A stretch of DNA of 64,000 nucleotides from Citromicrobium sp. (GTDB lineage: Bacteria; Pseudomonadota; Alphaproteobacteria; Sphingomonadales; Sphingomonadaceae). The notes beneath the pieces are model-generated. The model was not told where the DNA came from. It made no database searches and saw only the letters and a list, made by a program, of their open reading frames with translations. Within the stretch, counting starts at the first letter, position 1, and every line of letters starts with the position of its first letter. Shown one piece after another: positions 19,463 to 28,798 of the stretch. Position numbers and translations under genes: made by a program. The stretch covers positions 115,362-179,361 of the forward strand of contig PBYQ01000006.1 in NCBI GenBank assembly GCA_002729695.1, given 5' to 3'.

Positions 19463-20355
19463 GCGAGGCACTCTCCCTTCCCAAGGTGCGCGGCAAGCTG
19501 ACGCAAGACGCACCGCTCGCGCCGCTGGTGTGGTTCAAGGCGGGCGGCACGGCGGACTGGCTGTTCGAGCCGGCCGATATCGACGATCTGCGCGCCTTTC
19601 TGGCCGATCTCGATCCGGCTGTGCCCGTCATGCCGCTGGGGCTCGGCTCCAACCTGATCGTGCGCGATGGCGGAGTGCCCGGGGTGACGATCCGGCTGGG
19701 CAAGCCTTTTGCGAAGATCCATGCCGAGAGCGATCACACCTTGCGCTGCGGCGCAGGCGCGCATGGCGTCCTGATCGCCTCGACCGCGCGCGACAATGCA
19801 ATTGCGGGTCTCGAATTCCTGCGCGGCATTCCCGGCACGCTCGGCGGTTTCGTGCGCATGAACGGCGGTGCCTATGGGCGGGAAACCGCCGATGTGCTGG
19901 TCGATTGCGACGTGGTGCTGCGCGACGGTTCGCTGAAAACGCTGCCGGTTGCGGAGCTGGGCTACACCTACCGCCATTCCGAACTGCCCGAAGGCGCGGT
20001 CGTGGTCGGCGCGCGGCTCAAGGGCGAAGCAGGCGACCCTGCCGAGATCGGTGCGGAGATGGACCGCATTGCGCAGGCGCGCGAGGAATCCCAGCCCGTG
20101 CGCACCAAGACCGGCGGCTCCACCTTCAAGAACCCTTCGGGCGAAAAGGCGTGGCAGCTGGTCGACGCGGCGGGTTGCCGCGGAATGATGCGCGGCGGCG
20201 CACAGGTGAGCGAGAAGCACACCAATTTCCTCATCAACACCGGCACCGCGACCAGCGCGGATATCGAGCAGCTGGGCGAAGACGTCCGCGCGAAGGTGCG
20301 CGATAATTCTGGGATCGAACTCGAATGGGAAATCCAGCGGGTGGGGCGCAAATGA
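19459..20355 (+). CDS. murB: UDP-N-acetylenolpyruvoylglucosamine reductase
   Basis: FAD enzyme that reduces UDP-GlcNAc-enolpyruvate to UDP-MurNAc. The 298-residue protein has the [10 protein letters not shown] opening, the FAD-binding [14 protein letters not shown] loop, a [18 protein letters not shown] segment and the late GGSTFKNP motif with the catalytic Ser, as in the short type II MurB. It overlaps murC and ddl by 4 bp each (ATGA). Confidence 0.95.
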   Translation: MSEALSLPKVRGKLTQDAPLAPLVWFKAGGTADWLFEPADIDDLRAFLADLDPAVPVMPLGLGSNLIVRDGGVPGVTIRLGKPFAKIHAESDHTLRCGAGAHGVLIASTARDNAIAGLEFLRGIPGTLGGFVRMNGGAYGRETADVLVDCDVVLRDGSLKTLPVAELGYTYRHSELPEGAVVVGARLKGEAGDPAEIGAEMDRIAQAREESQPVRTKTGGSTFKNPSGEKAWQLVDAAGCRGMMRGGAQVSEKHTNFLINTGTATSADIEQLGEDVRAKVRDNSGIELEWEIQRVGRK

Positions 20356-21332
20356 TCTTGTCGAAGAAACTCCACGTCGCGGTCCTGATGGGCGGCTGGG
20401 CGAACGAGCGGCCTGTCTCGCTGATGAGCGGCGAGGGCGTTGCCAAGGCGCTCGAAACGCGCGGACACAAAGTCACGCGGATCGATATGGACCGGCAGGT
20501 TGCCGCGCGGATTGCCGAGGCGAAGCCCGATATCGTGTTCAACGCGCTCCACGGCGTGCCGGGCGAGGATGGCACGGTGCAGGGCATGCTCGACCTGATG
20601 GGCGTTCCCTATACGCATAGCGGCCTCGCCACCTCGGTGATCGCGATCGACAAGGAACTGACCAAGCAGGCGCTCGTCCCGCGTGGCATTCCCATGCCCG
20701 GTGGCCGGGTCGTGAAAACCGATGACCTCTACGGCGGCGACCCGCTGCCGCGCCCCTACGTGCTCAAGCCGGTCAACGAAGGGTCGTCGGTCGGCGTTGC
20801 GATCGTCACCGACGAGAGCAACTATGGCAATCCGATCTCGCGCGATGCGAAGGGCCCGTGGCAGGAATTCTCCGAATTGCTCGCCGAACCCTACATCCGG
20901 GGCCGCGAGCTGACCTCTGCGGTGGTCGGCGGGAAGGCGCTGACCGTCACCGAGCTGATCGTCGAGAGCGGTTTCTACGATTTCGAGAACAAGTACACCG
21001 ACGGGCGCACGCGCCACGTCTGCCCGGCGGAAATTCCCGAGGAGATTGCGCAGGCCTGCATGCGGTATGCGCTCGAGGCGCACCGGATCCTCGGCTGCAA
21101 GGGCACCAGCCGCACCGATTTCCGCTGGGACGACGAGCAGGGCGTGGACGGTCTCTTCGTGCTCGAAACCAACACCCAGCCGGGGATGACCCCGCTCAGC
21201 CTGGTGCCCGAACAGGCGCGGTTTTGCGGAATGAGTTACGAGGATCTGGTCGAAACGATCATCGCGGATGCGCTGGGGCTTGGCGCTCCGGACGAACGGG
21301 GAGGAGACGATGGCGCGCAAGGTCAAGCGTAA
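20352..21332 (+). CDS. ddl: D-alanine-D-alanine ligase
   Basis: ATP-grasp enzyme that makes the D-Ala-D-Ala dipeptide used by MurF. The 326-residue protein has VAVLMGGWANERPVSLMSG at the N-terminus, FNALHGVPGEDG, YVLKPVNEGSSVGV for ATP binding and ETNTQPGMTPLSLVPEQA for metal and product binding. The ATG at 20352 overlaps the murB stop by 4 bp; an in-frame ATG 27 bp earlier would deepen the overlap and is less likely. The 3' end overlaps ftsQ by 23 bp, the longest overlap in the cluster. Confidence 0.95.
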   Translation: MILSKKLHVAVLMGGWANERPVSLMSGEGVAKALETRGHKVTRIDMDRQVAARIAEAKPDIVFNALHGVPGEDGTVQGMLDLMGVPYTHSGLATSVIAIDKELTKQALVPRGIPMPGGRVVKTDDLYGGDPLPRPYVLKPVNEGSSVGVAIVTDESNYGNPISRDAKGPWQEFSELLAEPYIRGRELTSAVVGGKALTVTELIVESGFYDFENKYTDGRTRHVCPAEIPEEIAQACMRYALEAHRILGCKGTSRTDFRWDDEQGVDGLFVLETNTQPGMTPLSLVPEQARFCGMSYEDLVETIIADALGLGAPDERGGDDGAQGQA

Positions 21333-22221
21333 GGCAACCGGCGTTCGCCGCGCCGCCAATTCGCGCTCGCGGGCCTCGAAGGCGCGGGCAGCGACGCGGC
21401 AGGGCAAGGGCGTGGTCAATTCCGCGCTTTCGGCGCTGCCGATCAGCCAGCAGCAGTTGCAGGGCACCTTTCTCGTCCTGATCCTTGCAGGCGCGCTCGC
21501 CGCCGCGTGGTTCGTCGCGCGCGCCGCCGGCGTCCCCGCGTTGATGGAGCAGCAGATTGCGGCCAGCGCGGGCTCTGCCGGGTTCCAGATGCGCAATATC
21601 GACCTGACCGGCGTCGAGCGGATGAACCGCCTCAAGGTCTACGAAGAAGTCATGGAGCATCGCGGCACGCCGATGCCGATGCTGGATCTGGCAGCGATCC
21701 GCGCCGAGCTGAAACGGATGCCGTGGGTCGCAGAGGCGCGCGTCTCGCGCCAGCTGCCCGACAAGCTTGTGATCGACATTCAGGAACGCACGCCCCACGC
21801 GGTGCTGGTCAAGCCCGACCGGCTGGTGCTGATCGATCGCAACGGCGTCGAACTCGATCCGATTGCCGAGAAGGACGCCGAGGGGATGCTGCGCATTTCC
21901 GGCGCGGGCGCTGCGAAGCAAATCGACTCGCTCGACCACATCCTCGCCGCCGCGCCTGCATTGCAGCCGCAGATCGCCAGCGCGCACCGGATCGGAGAGC
22001 GGCGCTGGAACATCGTGTTCAAGACGGGCCAGATCCTCGCGCTGCCACAGGGCGAGGATGAGGCGGCCGAGGCCTTCATCGACTTTGCCAAGCTCGACGG
22101 GCTCTATCGCCTGCTCGGCGGCAAGGCGACCGTGATCGATCTGCGGGTGCCCGACCGGTATGTCTTCCGCGAGCCCGGCAGGGCCGATCGCTTCACGAGC
22201 AGGAAGGAGAGTGCGGAGTAA
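21310..22221 (+). CDS. ftsQ: Cell division protein FtsQ
   Basis: Bitopic divisome protein linking early and late components. The 303-residue protein has a long, strongly basic cytoplasmic N-terminus (about 50 residues), one membrane helix (about 57-75), a POTRA domain (start near the FQMRNIDLTGVERM segment) and the FtsQ/DivIB beta domain. The start is ATG 21310, inside ddl, with GGGGAGGAG just upstream. The end overlaps ftsA by one base (TAATG). Confidence 0.92.
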   Translation: MARKVKRKATGVRRAANSRSRASKARAATRQGKGVVNSALSALPISQQQLQGTFLVLILAGALAAAWFVARAAGVPALMEQQIAASAGSAGFQMRNIDLTGVERMNRLKVYEEVMEHRGTPMPMLDLAAIRAELKRMPWVAEARVSRQLPDKLVIDIQERTPHAVLVKPDRLVLIDRNGVELDPIAEKDAEGMLRISGAGAAKQIDSLDHILAAAPALQPQIASAHRIGERRWNIVFKTGQILALPQGEDEAAEAFIDFAKLDGLYRLLGGKATVIDLRVPDRYVFREPGRADRFTSRKESAE

Positions 22222-23471
22222 TGGCGGCAGCACGCATTGCGCGCGTTTTCGGCGCGGTAAACCTGGGGTCCTTCAGGGTCTCGGCGATGATCATGGGGCT
22301 GACCGAGGGCGGCGAGCTAATCGTGCTCGGCTCTTCGCACCGGGCCAGCGCCGGGCTCAGGCGTGGCTACGTGACCGACAGCAAGGCTGCGACGCACGCG
22401 ATCCGCGAGGCGGTGGAGCGTGCGGAGAAAGACGCGGGAACGGGTATCCAGAGCGTGTGGGTCGGGTGCGCAGGCGCCGGGCTCGCCAGCAGCATCTCGC
22501 GTGTTGAAATCCCGATCAATGGCCGCCGGATCGAGGAAGAGGACGTTGATCACCTGCTGGTGACCGCACGCGATACCTTGCAGCCGGACGGGCGCATGGT
22601 GCTGCACGCACAACCTGCGCACTACTCGGTCGATGGTCCGCACGGGGTTGCCAATCCGGTCGGCCTCTATGCCGAGCAGCTGGGCGTGGACATCCACGTA
22701 TTGCTCGCGGATGGCGCGCCGATCCGCAACATCATCACCGCGGTGCAGAGCGCTCATCTTACAGTAGAAGGCGTGGTCGCCGCGCCGATCGCCTCGGCAC
22801 ATGCGGCGCTGACCCCCGAAGAACGCGAACTGGGCACCGCGCTGATCGAGATCGGCGGCGACGTGACCAACGTGGCAGTGTTGCGCAACGGCATGGTCCA
22901 GGCGATGCGGGCGATCCCGCTGGGCTCGGGCGACATCACCGATGCCATCGCAAGCACCTTCGGCATTCGTCGCCAGCACGCCCAACGCCTCAAGTGCGTT
23001 TCGGGCTCGGCACTGGCCAGCCCCTCCGACCATCGCGAGCAGGTGCCGGTCGATCCCGATGGCGATCCGCGTGCCGGGTCGGTCAATCGCGCCGATCTTG
23101 TCGCGGTCATCACCGAACAGCTGGGCCGCCTGACCGACGAGATCGGCAAATCGCTGAAGGCGATGGACTTCGCAGGCGCCAAGGGTGGCCCCGCCGTGCT
23201 CACCGGAGGCGGCGCGGAGCTGGCCGGTTGCGCCGAGTTCGTCCAGAACGCGCTCGGGCGTCCGGTACGGATCGGCAAGCCGCAGACCCTGCGCGGGCTT
23301 CCGCCTGCACATGCCGCCCCCGGCTTCTCCACGCTCGTGGGCCTGTGTCTCTACGCTGCGAAGGACCCGGTCGACATCCGCACGGTCAAGGCCAAGTACC
23401 AGACGCAGACCCGCCTGAGCGGGCTCGGCCTCGTGCAGCGTGTGTGGCGCGCAGCGCGGGACTATTTCTGA
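22221..23471 (+). CDS. ftsA: Cell division protein FtsA
   Basis: Actin-fold ATPase that tethers FtsZ to the membrane and recruits later divisome proteins. The 416-residue protein has the first ATP-binding strand (VFGAVNLGSFRVSAM), an SHS2-like 1C domain in the first half and LTGGGAELAGC in the second ATPase lobe. The C-terminal GLVQRVWRAARDYF is amphipathic and fits the membrane-targeting helix. It is the last gene of the overlapping run; ftsZ follows after 140 bp. Confidence 0.95.
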   Translation: MAAARIARVFGAVNLGSFRVSAMIMGLTEGGELIVLGSSHRASAGLRRGYVTDSKAATHAIREAVERAEKDAGTGIQSVWVGCAGAGLASSISRVEIPINGRRIEEEDVDHLLVTARDTLQPDGRMVLHAQPAHYSVDGPHGVANPVGLYAEQLGVDIHVLLADGAPIRNIITAVQSAHLTVEGVVAAPIASAHAALTPEERELGTALIEIGGDVTNVAVLRNGMVQAMRAIPLGSGDITDAIASTFGIRRQHAQRLKCVSGSALASPSDHREQVPVDPDGDPRAGSVNRADLVAVITEQLGRLTDEIGKSLKAMDFAGAKGGPAVLTGGGAELAGCAEFVQNALGRPVRIGKPQTLRGLPPAHAAPGFSTLVGLCLYAAKDPVDIRTVKAKYQTQTRLSGLGLVQRVWRAARDYF

Positions 23472-23611
23472 GGGGCACCCCAGTCTCGCACTAAGCTGCG
23501 AGTTATGTGGAAAAGATTGGGGATAACGATTAAATGTAGCCGCGTTATCTGCCACACGAAAGTATTGAGAAATCGGCACGTCACTCGCCGGTTTCACGGA
23601 GTGAAGACGCA
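23472..23611 (+). promoter_or_regulatory. ftsZ upstream region with two DnaA-box-like sites
   Basis: The only sizeable gap between ftsI and ftsZ, so a separate ftsZ promoter is likely. TGTGGAAAA at 23506-23514 is the complement of TTTTCCACA, which matches the DnaA consensus TTWTNCACA. TGGGGATAA at 23518-23526 is one base from the perfect reverse box TGTGGATAA, and the two starts are 12 bp apart. A 6-bp hairpin CTCGCA/TGCGAG lies at 23485-23502. In Caulobacter, DnaA activates ftsZ; extension to this organism is inference. CACGGAGTGAAG before the start serves as ribosome site. Confidence 0.5.
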
Positions 23612-25324
23612 ATGAGCATCAATATCGGCCCCGACCCCGCGGACGATCTGCGCCCCCGGATCACTGTCATCGGCGTGGGTGGAGCGGGCGGCAACGCCAT
23701 CGCCAACATGATCGACGCCGAGATCGAAGGTGTCGACTTCATCGTCGCCAACACCGACGCGCAGTCGCTCAGCAGCTCGCCTGCGGAAAACCGCATCCAG
23801 CTCGGCCCGGAAAGTACCGGCGGGCTGGGCGCCGGTGCGCGGCCTGAGTTGGGCAAGGCTGCGGCGGAAGAGACTGTCGAAGCGATCGAAGATGCGCTCG
23901 ACGGGGTGAACATGTGCTTCATCGCTGCCGGGATGGGCGGCGGCACGGGCACCGGTGCGGCTCCGGTGATCGCCGAGGCCGCCCGGCGCAAAGGCGTGCT
24001 GACCGTCGGCGTCGTGACCAAGCCGTTCCTGTTCGAAGGCACGCGCCGGATGCGCGCCGCCGAGGCCGGGATCGAGGAATTGCAGCGTCAGGTCGACACG
24101 CTGATCGTGATCCCGAACCAGAACCTGTTCCTGATTGCCAACCGCGACACGACCTTCAAGGAAGCCTTCCGCCTTGCAGACGAAGTGCTGCAACAGGGCG
24201 TCCGCTCCATCACCGACCTGATGACCATGCCGGGCCTCATCAACCTCGACTTTGCCGACGTGAAATCGGTGATGGAGGAAATGGGCAAGGCGATGATGGG
24301 CACCGGCGAGGCCGAGGGCGAAAGCCGCGCCCGCGAGGCTGCCGAACAGGCGATCGCCAACCCGCTGCTCGAAGGCGTATCCATGGCCGGGGCCAAGGGC
24401 GTGATCATCTCGATCATCGGCGGCGAGGACATGAAGCTTCTCGAAGTGGACGAAGCCGCGAACCATATCCGCGAGCTCGTCGACGAGAATGCCAACATTA
24501 TCTGGGGTTCGGCGTTTAACCCGAACCTCGAAGGCAAGATCCGCGTTTCGGTGGTCGCGACCGGTATCGAAGATGGTGGCGAAGCCCGGCAGCCGATGCC
24601 GCGCGCCGCCGCCCCCGAACCGCGCCCGGTCGAGTCGCGGGCACCCAAGCGGCCCGTGCTCGATTTCTCGGACGATAGTCAGGACGCGTCGGATCAGCAG
24701 CCTGCTGCGCCCGAACCCGCGCAGCCGCAAAGTGGGGCAGGTGCCTTCGATGCGAGCCCGGCCGATCGCGCACCGGCTCCGCCGACCTATTACGACGACG
24801 AGGACGATGGCGAGGATGTCGACGATATCGTCGATCCGCTCGCCGGGCTTCGCAATGATGATAATGGCGATGGCGACTTGGATGGCCCGCGTGCGGCCGC
24901 GCCTTCGCCCGACGCGCCCTTCGCGCGCCCGCAAGGCGGCGAGGATGCACCGTCGACAGAGTGGGACGATGACGACACGCTCGATCTCGGCGAAGTTGCG
25001 GAAGGGCAGCCGGGCGATTCCTCGGATGAACTCCTGCTCGGCGACGAAGCGGATGCAGGCGCCGGTACAAGATCGCCCGAGCCGATCGGCGAAGACGAGG
25101 CAGCAGCCCCGCGTGGGCGGCGTCGCGGTCTCGTCTCAGGCGACGATGCGGCCGAAAAGAAGCCGGCACCGCCGCTTCCGCAAGGCGGTGGGGGCGGTAC
25201 GCTGTTCGAACGGATGGCGAAGCTGTCCCGCTCCGGGGCACCCGACGACGAGGAAGACGAGGATGATGACGACGGTTCATCGCTGAATATCCCGCGTTTT
25301 CTCGGGCGACAGAACAACCAGTAA
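23612..25324 (+). CDS. ftsZ: Cell division GTPase FtsZ
   Basis: Tubulin-like GTPase forming the Z-ring. The 570-residue protein has [13 protein letters not shown] at the start of the GTPase domain, the tubulin signature GGGTGTGAA at about 109-117, and [11 protein letters not shown] in the T7 region. After about residue 320 comes a long acidic, Pro- and Asp-rich linker of some 230 residues, much longer than in E. coli FtsZ (383 in all). It ends in the conserved partner-binding peptide [13 protein letters not shown]. The linker length is typical of alphaproteobacteria, though at the long end. Confidence 0.97.
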   Translation: MSINIGPDPADDLRPRITVIGVGGAGGNAIANMIDAEIEGVDFIVANTDAQSLSSSPAENRIQLGPESTGGLGAGARPELGKAAAEETVEAIEDALDGVNMCFIAAGMGGGTGTGAAPVIAEAARRKGVLTVGVVTKPFLFEGTRRMRAAEAGIEELQRQVDTLIVIPNQNLFLIANRDTTFKEAFRLADEVLQQGVRSITDLMTMPGLINLDFADVKSVMEEMGKAMMGTGEAEGESRAREAAEQAIANPLLEGVSMAGAKGVIISIIGGEDMKLLEVDEAANHIRELVDENANIIWGSAFNPNLEGKIRVSVVATGIEDGGEARQPMPRAAAPEPRPVESRAPKRPVLDFSDDSQDASDQQPAAPEPAQPQSGAGAFDASPADRAPAPPTYYDDEDDGEDVDDIVDPLAGLRNDDNGDGDLDGPRAAAPSPDAPFARPQGGEDAPSTEWDDDDTLDLGEVAEGQPGDSSDELLLGDEADAGAGTRSPEPIGEDEAAAPRGRRRGLVSGDDAAEKKPAPPLPQGGGGGTLFERMAKLSRSGAPDDEEDEDDDDGSSLNIPRFLGRQNNQ

Positions 25325-25396
25325 GCGGGACGGACTGCACTGCCTTGCTGCGCTAGGGGCTGTTCAGGGCGGCGGCGCAAGACTAGAACCCGTATC

Positions 25397-27061
25397 ATGA
25401 CGGGTCGCTTCAAGTCTTTGCGCGCCGCTCTCCCGGCGTTCGCTTTCGTATTTCCGGGCATTGCGTTTCCCGCCCACGCGCAGACCGGCGATACGGTTTC
25501 CCGTGCGGTCGTGCAGCCGCTCCCCCCAGCCGCTGCCGACGATCTGAACGATGCCTTGATGCGGCTTGCGGCCGATCGGCACGATGTCGACGCACTGATC
25601 GCCGCAGGGCTTGCTTCGCTCGACCTCGACGACATCGATGCCGCGATCGGCTTTCTCGGACGCGCGCAGGAATTGTCGCCACAAAATCCCCGGATCGCAG
25701 AGGGGATGGGTGCCGCCTATGTCCGCAGCGGACGCCCGGTCGACGCGATCCGGTTTTTCGAACAAGCCGACAAATCCGGGATCAGCAATAGCTCGCTGTG
25801 GGCGGATCGTGGCCTCGCCTACGATCTGGTGGGTCAGAATGCGACCGCGCAGGATGCGTATCGCAGAGCGCTTTCTCTCAAGGACGAGAACAGCGTTCGC
25901 CAGCGTCTGGCGCTCAGCTACGCGATCGCGGGCAGCCGCCAGCCGTTCGAGGAGACGCTGAGGCCGCTGACTGCCAAGCAGGACGTGGCAGCGATACGCA
26001 CGCGGGCTTTCGGGCTTGCTGTGCTGGGTGATGCGGATGATGCGATCGCGCTCGCTCGCACGGTGATGCCGCAAGATATGGCCAGCAAGCTGGAGCCTTA
26101 CCTGCGCTTCATGCCGCGCCTTACGAAATCGCAGCAGGCAGCTGCCGCGAACCTCGGGATTTATCCGTCCGCGTCTCGCATCGGGCGCGACGATCCGCGT
26201 ATCGCCAGCGCGGCAGGCACGGTGGGAACGCCCGGCGCGGCCGATGCTCAGCTTGCGCCTACAGGGGCGCAGCTTGCCGCAGCCACAACCGTGCAGCAGC
26301 CGGTCGAGAATGCGCGCGGCAAGAGCGGCCAGACGACCGCGACAGTGCAGGAAACGCCTGCAAGCATGCCCGAGGTAGCCAAGGCTACGCCGCCGCCTGC
26401 CGCACTTCCGCCAAAAGAAACCGTCGTTGCTGGCAAGAGCGACCCGCGCGTTGCCGCCGCCGATTTGGGCAATGGCGAGACGATGGGGCCGCCTGCGTCC
26501 AGCCAGCCCGTGCTGATCGCCTCGGCAAACCTCGGCCAGCCCGAAAGCCGGACCACGCAAGGGGCTTCGCTCGCTGCCTCAGATGCCGGTGCCGGACCTG
26601 AGGTGGCGCAAACTCCAGCCTCGACAAGGGCCGCCGAGAATGTGCCTGCGTCGGGCGCGCTCGATCTCGCAACCGCGTTTGCCGATTTCAGCACTCCGAC
26701 CCAGGTCGCGCCCGTTGGCGGTAACGTTGTCGATATCAGCACGATCAAGCCCAAGCGTGAAGTGAAGGAAGAGGCAGCACCGCCTCCGCCGTCGGCACCC
26801 AAGCGCATATGGCTGCAGCTGGGCATCGGCCAGAACCGGAACCTGCTGCGCGGCGACTGGCGGCTGAAATATCGCAAGTTCGACGTGCTGAAAGGGAAAG
26901 GACCTTTCGTCACCCCGCTCGGCCAGACCAACCGCCTGCTTGCAGGCCCGTTCGACAGCGTGAGTGCTGCGCGCGCCGCCTTGAACGCACTCTCCGCAGA
27001 CGGTGTCGAATCCTTCATATGGACCAGCCCCGAAGGGCAGGAAGTCGAAGACCTGCGCTGA
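25397..27061 (+). CDS. Exported TPR and SPOR-domain protein
   Basis: Periplasmic or envelope protein of 554 residues. A signal peptide (about 1-30, ending AHAQ) is followed by TPR-like helical repeats (about 45-200), a long Pro/Ala/Gln-rich disordered linker (about 220-465) and a C-terminal SPOR domain (about 470-554, with LQLGIGQNRNLLRGDW and RLLAGPFDSVSAARAAL). SPOR domains bind denuded septal glycans, so this protein is expected to localise to the division site. Its place 72 bp after ftsZ fits that role. Specific function unknown. Confidence 0.85.
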   Translation: MTGRFKSLRAALPAFAFVFPGIAFPAHAQTGDTVSRAVVQPLPPAAADDLNDALMRLAADRHDVDALIAAGLASLDLDDIDAAIGFLGRAQELSPQNPRIAEGMGAAYVRSGRPVDAIRFFEQADKSGISNSSLWADRGLAYDLVGQNATAQDAYRRALSLKDENSVRQRLALSYAIAGSRQPFEETLRPLTAKQDVAAIRTRAFGLAVLGDADDAIALARTVMPQDMASKLEPYLRFMPRLTKSQQAAAANLGIYPSASRIGRDDPRIASAAGTVGTPGAADAQLAPTGAQLAAATTVQQPVENARGKSGQTTATVQETPASMPEVAKATPPPAALPPKETVVAGKSDPRVAAADLGNGETMGPPASSQPVLIASANLGQPESRTTQGASLAASDAGAGPEVAQTPASTRAAENVPASGALDLATAFADFSTPTQVAPVGGNVVDISTIKPKREVKEEAAPPPPSAPKRIWLQLGIGQNRNLLRGDWRLKYRKFDVLKGKGPFVTPLGQTNRLLAGPFDSVSAARAALNALSADGVESFIWTSPEGQEVEDLR

Positions 27062-27090
27062 TTGGCGGGATGCCCGGAACGCCGACTAAG

Positions 27091-27116
27091 TTGTGGGAAA
27101 AAGGCTTTTCCCACAA
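27091..27116 (+). terminator. Perfect inverted repeat after the SPOR gene
   Basis: 11-bp perfect arms TTGTGGGAAAA/TTTTCCCACAA with a 4-nt loop, 30 bp beyond the stop. The T-run is inside the right arm, not after it, so this may act as a weak terminator or be a protein-binding site. Confidence 0.4.
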
Positions 27117-27228
27117 GGCGTGAACAGGGTTAATGCTTTTGCACCGCTCGCTGCTCCGGCGGGTTTGCGTCGCGCCCCACCGTTCCCCCACAAGGCCCGA
27201 GAAAGACGGACGGGTATAGGGATCGCAG

Positions 27229-27735
27229 ATGGAAACCGCTTTGAACGACAATATCGGCAGCGAATATGGCGCGCCGATGGACGTGCTTGCCGCGCTGTTC
27301 GATGCGCGCGGCTGGGCGCTCGATACGCATGCGGAGGACGAGCTGGGCGGCGAGGTGCAGGGTGCCTGGGTGAAGTATCAGGTGCGCGCGGTGATGCGCC
27401 CGCAGGATGGCGTGCTGCAGCTGATCTGCCTGCCCGACATCCGCGTCAGCAAGGAAAGCCTGATGCCCGCCTACGAACTGCTGAGCCTGGTCAACGAGCA
27501 GGTGTGGCTCGGCCATTTCGATATCTGGAGCCAGGGCAGGGTGCTGGTCTATCGCCATGGCGCACTGTTGGCCGACGACGGCATGCTGAGCGTCGCGCAG
27601 GCGCAGGCGCTGATCGAGAATGCGGTGGACGAGTGCGACCGCTTCTATCCGGCGTTCCAGTTCGTGCTGTGGGGCAACAAGAGCCCGGCGGACGCACTGG
27701 AGGCGGCGATGATCGACGCTGCAGGCGAGGCCTGA
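27229..27735 (+). CDS. YbjN domain-containing protein
   Basis: A 168-residue soluble protein of the YbjN family, whose members resemble type III secretion chaperones in fold and act in E. coli in motility and stress regulation by an unknown mechanism. The pattern LFDARGWALDTHAED early, LICLPDIRVSKE in the middle and the paired helices with LLSLVNEQVWLGHFDIW are typical. Start ATG 27229, with AGGGATCGCAG upstream. It stands alone between the SPOR gene and the Bax-inhibitor gene. Confidence 0.8.
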   Translation: METALNDNIGSEYGAPMDVLAALFDARGWALDTHAEDELGGEVQGAWVKYQVRAVMRPQDGVLQLICLPDIRVSKESLMPAYELLSLVNEQVWLGHFDIWSQGRVLVYRHGALLADDGMLSVAQAQALIENAVDECDRFYPAFQFVLWGNKSPADALEAAMIDAAGEA

Positions 27736-27877
27736 AAAATTCGCGGAAATGCGTATCCGAACCTGAACGCGCGTTAATCTAAAATCGACGGACAGCCCTT
27801 GAATTTCTGCGGATTTGTCGCGATATTCATCGCTGAACCGGCACAACTTCGATGCCGGCAAATGGAGTGGCTTTGAA

Positions 27878-28618
27878 ATGGCTGATTGGGACGACCGCAC
27901 ACGGCAGGGTTTCGGCTCTGTGCCGCGCGCCGGGGGCGATGTCGCCTCGCGCACGACCTACGACGCGGGTCTGCGCAAGTACATGCTCTCGATTTACAAC
28001 TACATGACCTCGGGCGTGCTGCTGACCGGCATCGTCGCGCTGGTGATGGCGCAGACCGGGCTCGCCTATGCAATGGCGACCAGCCCGCTGTTCATCATCG
28101 TTGCCCTGGCTCCGCTGGCCATCGTTCTGGCGATGAGCTTCGGCGCACAAAAGTTTGGTCGTGGTACGCTGCAGGCCATGTTCTGGGGCTTTGCCTTCCT
28201 CATGGGGCTGTCGCTCTCGACGATCTTCCTGCGTTACACCGGCGGATCGATCGCGGCGACGTTCTTTGCCACGGCAGGCGCCTTCGCGGGGCTCAGCCTG
28301 TTCGGCTACACCACCAAGAAGGACCTGTCCGGCTGGGGCAGCTTCCTGGTCATGGGTGTGATCGGCATTCTGATCGCGATGGTTATCAATATCTTCCTGC
28401 AGTCGGCAGCGCTCGAACTCGCGGTAAGCATCTTGGGTGTGCTGATCTTCGCCGGGCTGACCGCCTACGATACGCAGCGCCTGAAGAGCGATTACCAGCG
28501 CCTGCGTGGCACCAGCTGGGAAGGCAAGTCGATCATTCTGGGCGCGCTGAGCCTGTACCTCGACTTCATCAACATGTTCCTGTTCCTGCTGCGTTTTATG
28601 GGTGCGGCACGCAACTAA
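27878..28618 (+). CDS. Bax inhibitor-1/YccA family membrane protein
   Basis: Integral membrane protein of 246 residues with seven hydrophobic helices and the family's AYDTQRLK motif before the last helices, the place of conserved Asp residues that gate Ca2+ leak in bacterial BI-1 homologues. I start it at ATG 27878 (GGAG 10 bp upstream); a TTG at 27815 would add 21 residues without a good ribosome site. A strong terminator follows at 28663-28698. Confidence 0.88.
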   Translation: MADWDDRTRQGFGSVPRAGGDVASRTTYDAGLRKYMLSIYNYMTSGVLLTGIVALVMAQTGLAYAMATSPLFIIVALAPLAIVLAMSFGAQKFGRGTLQAMFWGFAFLMGLSLSTIFLRYTGGSIAATFFATAGAFAGLSLFGYTTKKDLSGWGSFLVMGVIGILIAMVINIFLQSAALELAVSILGVLIFAGLTAYDTQRLKSDYQRLRGTSWEGKSIILGALSLYLDFINMFLFLLRFMGAARN

Positions 28619-28662
28619 GCGGCTCGCCACGTAACTGGCGCGCAACAGGCTCGCAAAATGAG

Positions 28663-28698
28663 ATGCCCGGGACGGAAATTACCGTTCCGGGCATTTTC
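28663..28698 (+). terminator. Rho-independent terminator after the BI-1 gene
   Basis: 13-bp stem (28663-28675 and 28682-28694, ATGCCCGGGACGG with CCGTTCCGGGCAT, one G-U pair), 6-nt loop, followed by TTTT at 28694-28697. Confidence 0.85.
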
Positions 28699-28798
28699 AG
28701 TTAAGGTCTAATGCGTTAGACAGGTTTCAAGCGATCGGTCGCCGCTGCGTTTCCCCTCTGGTGCGCGCGAGCCGACCCGCGATGGGAGCCATTCGATT

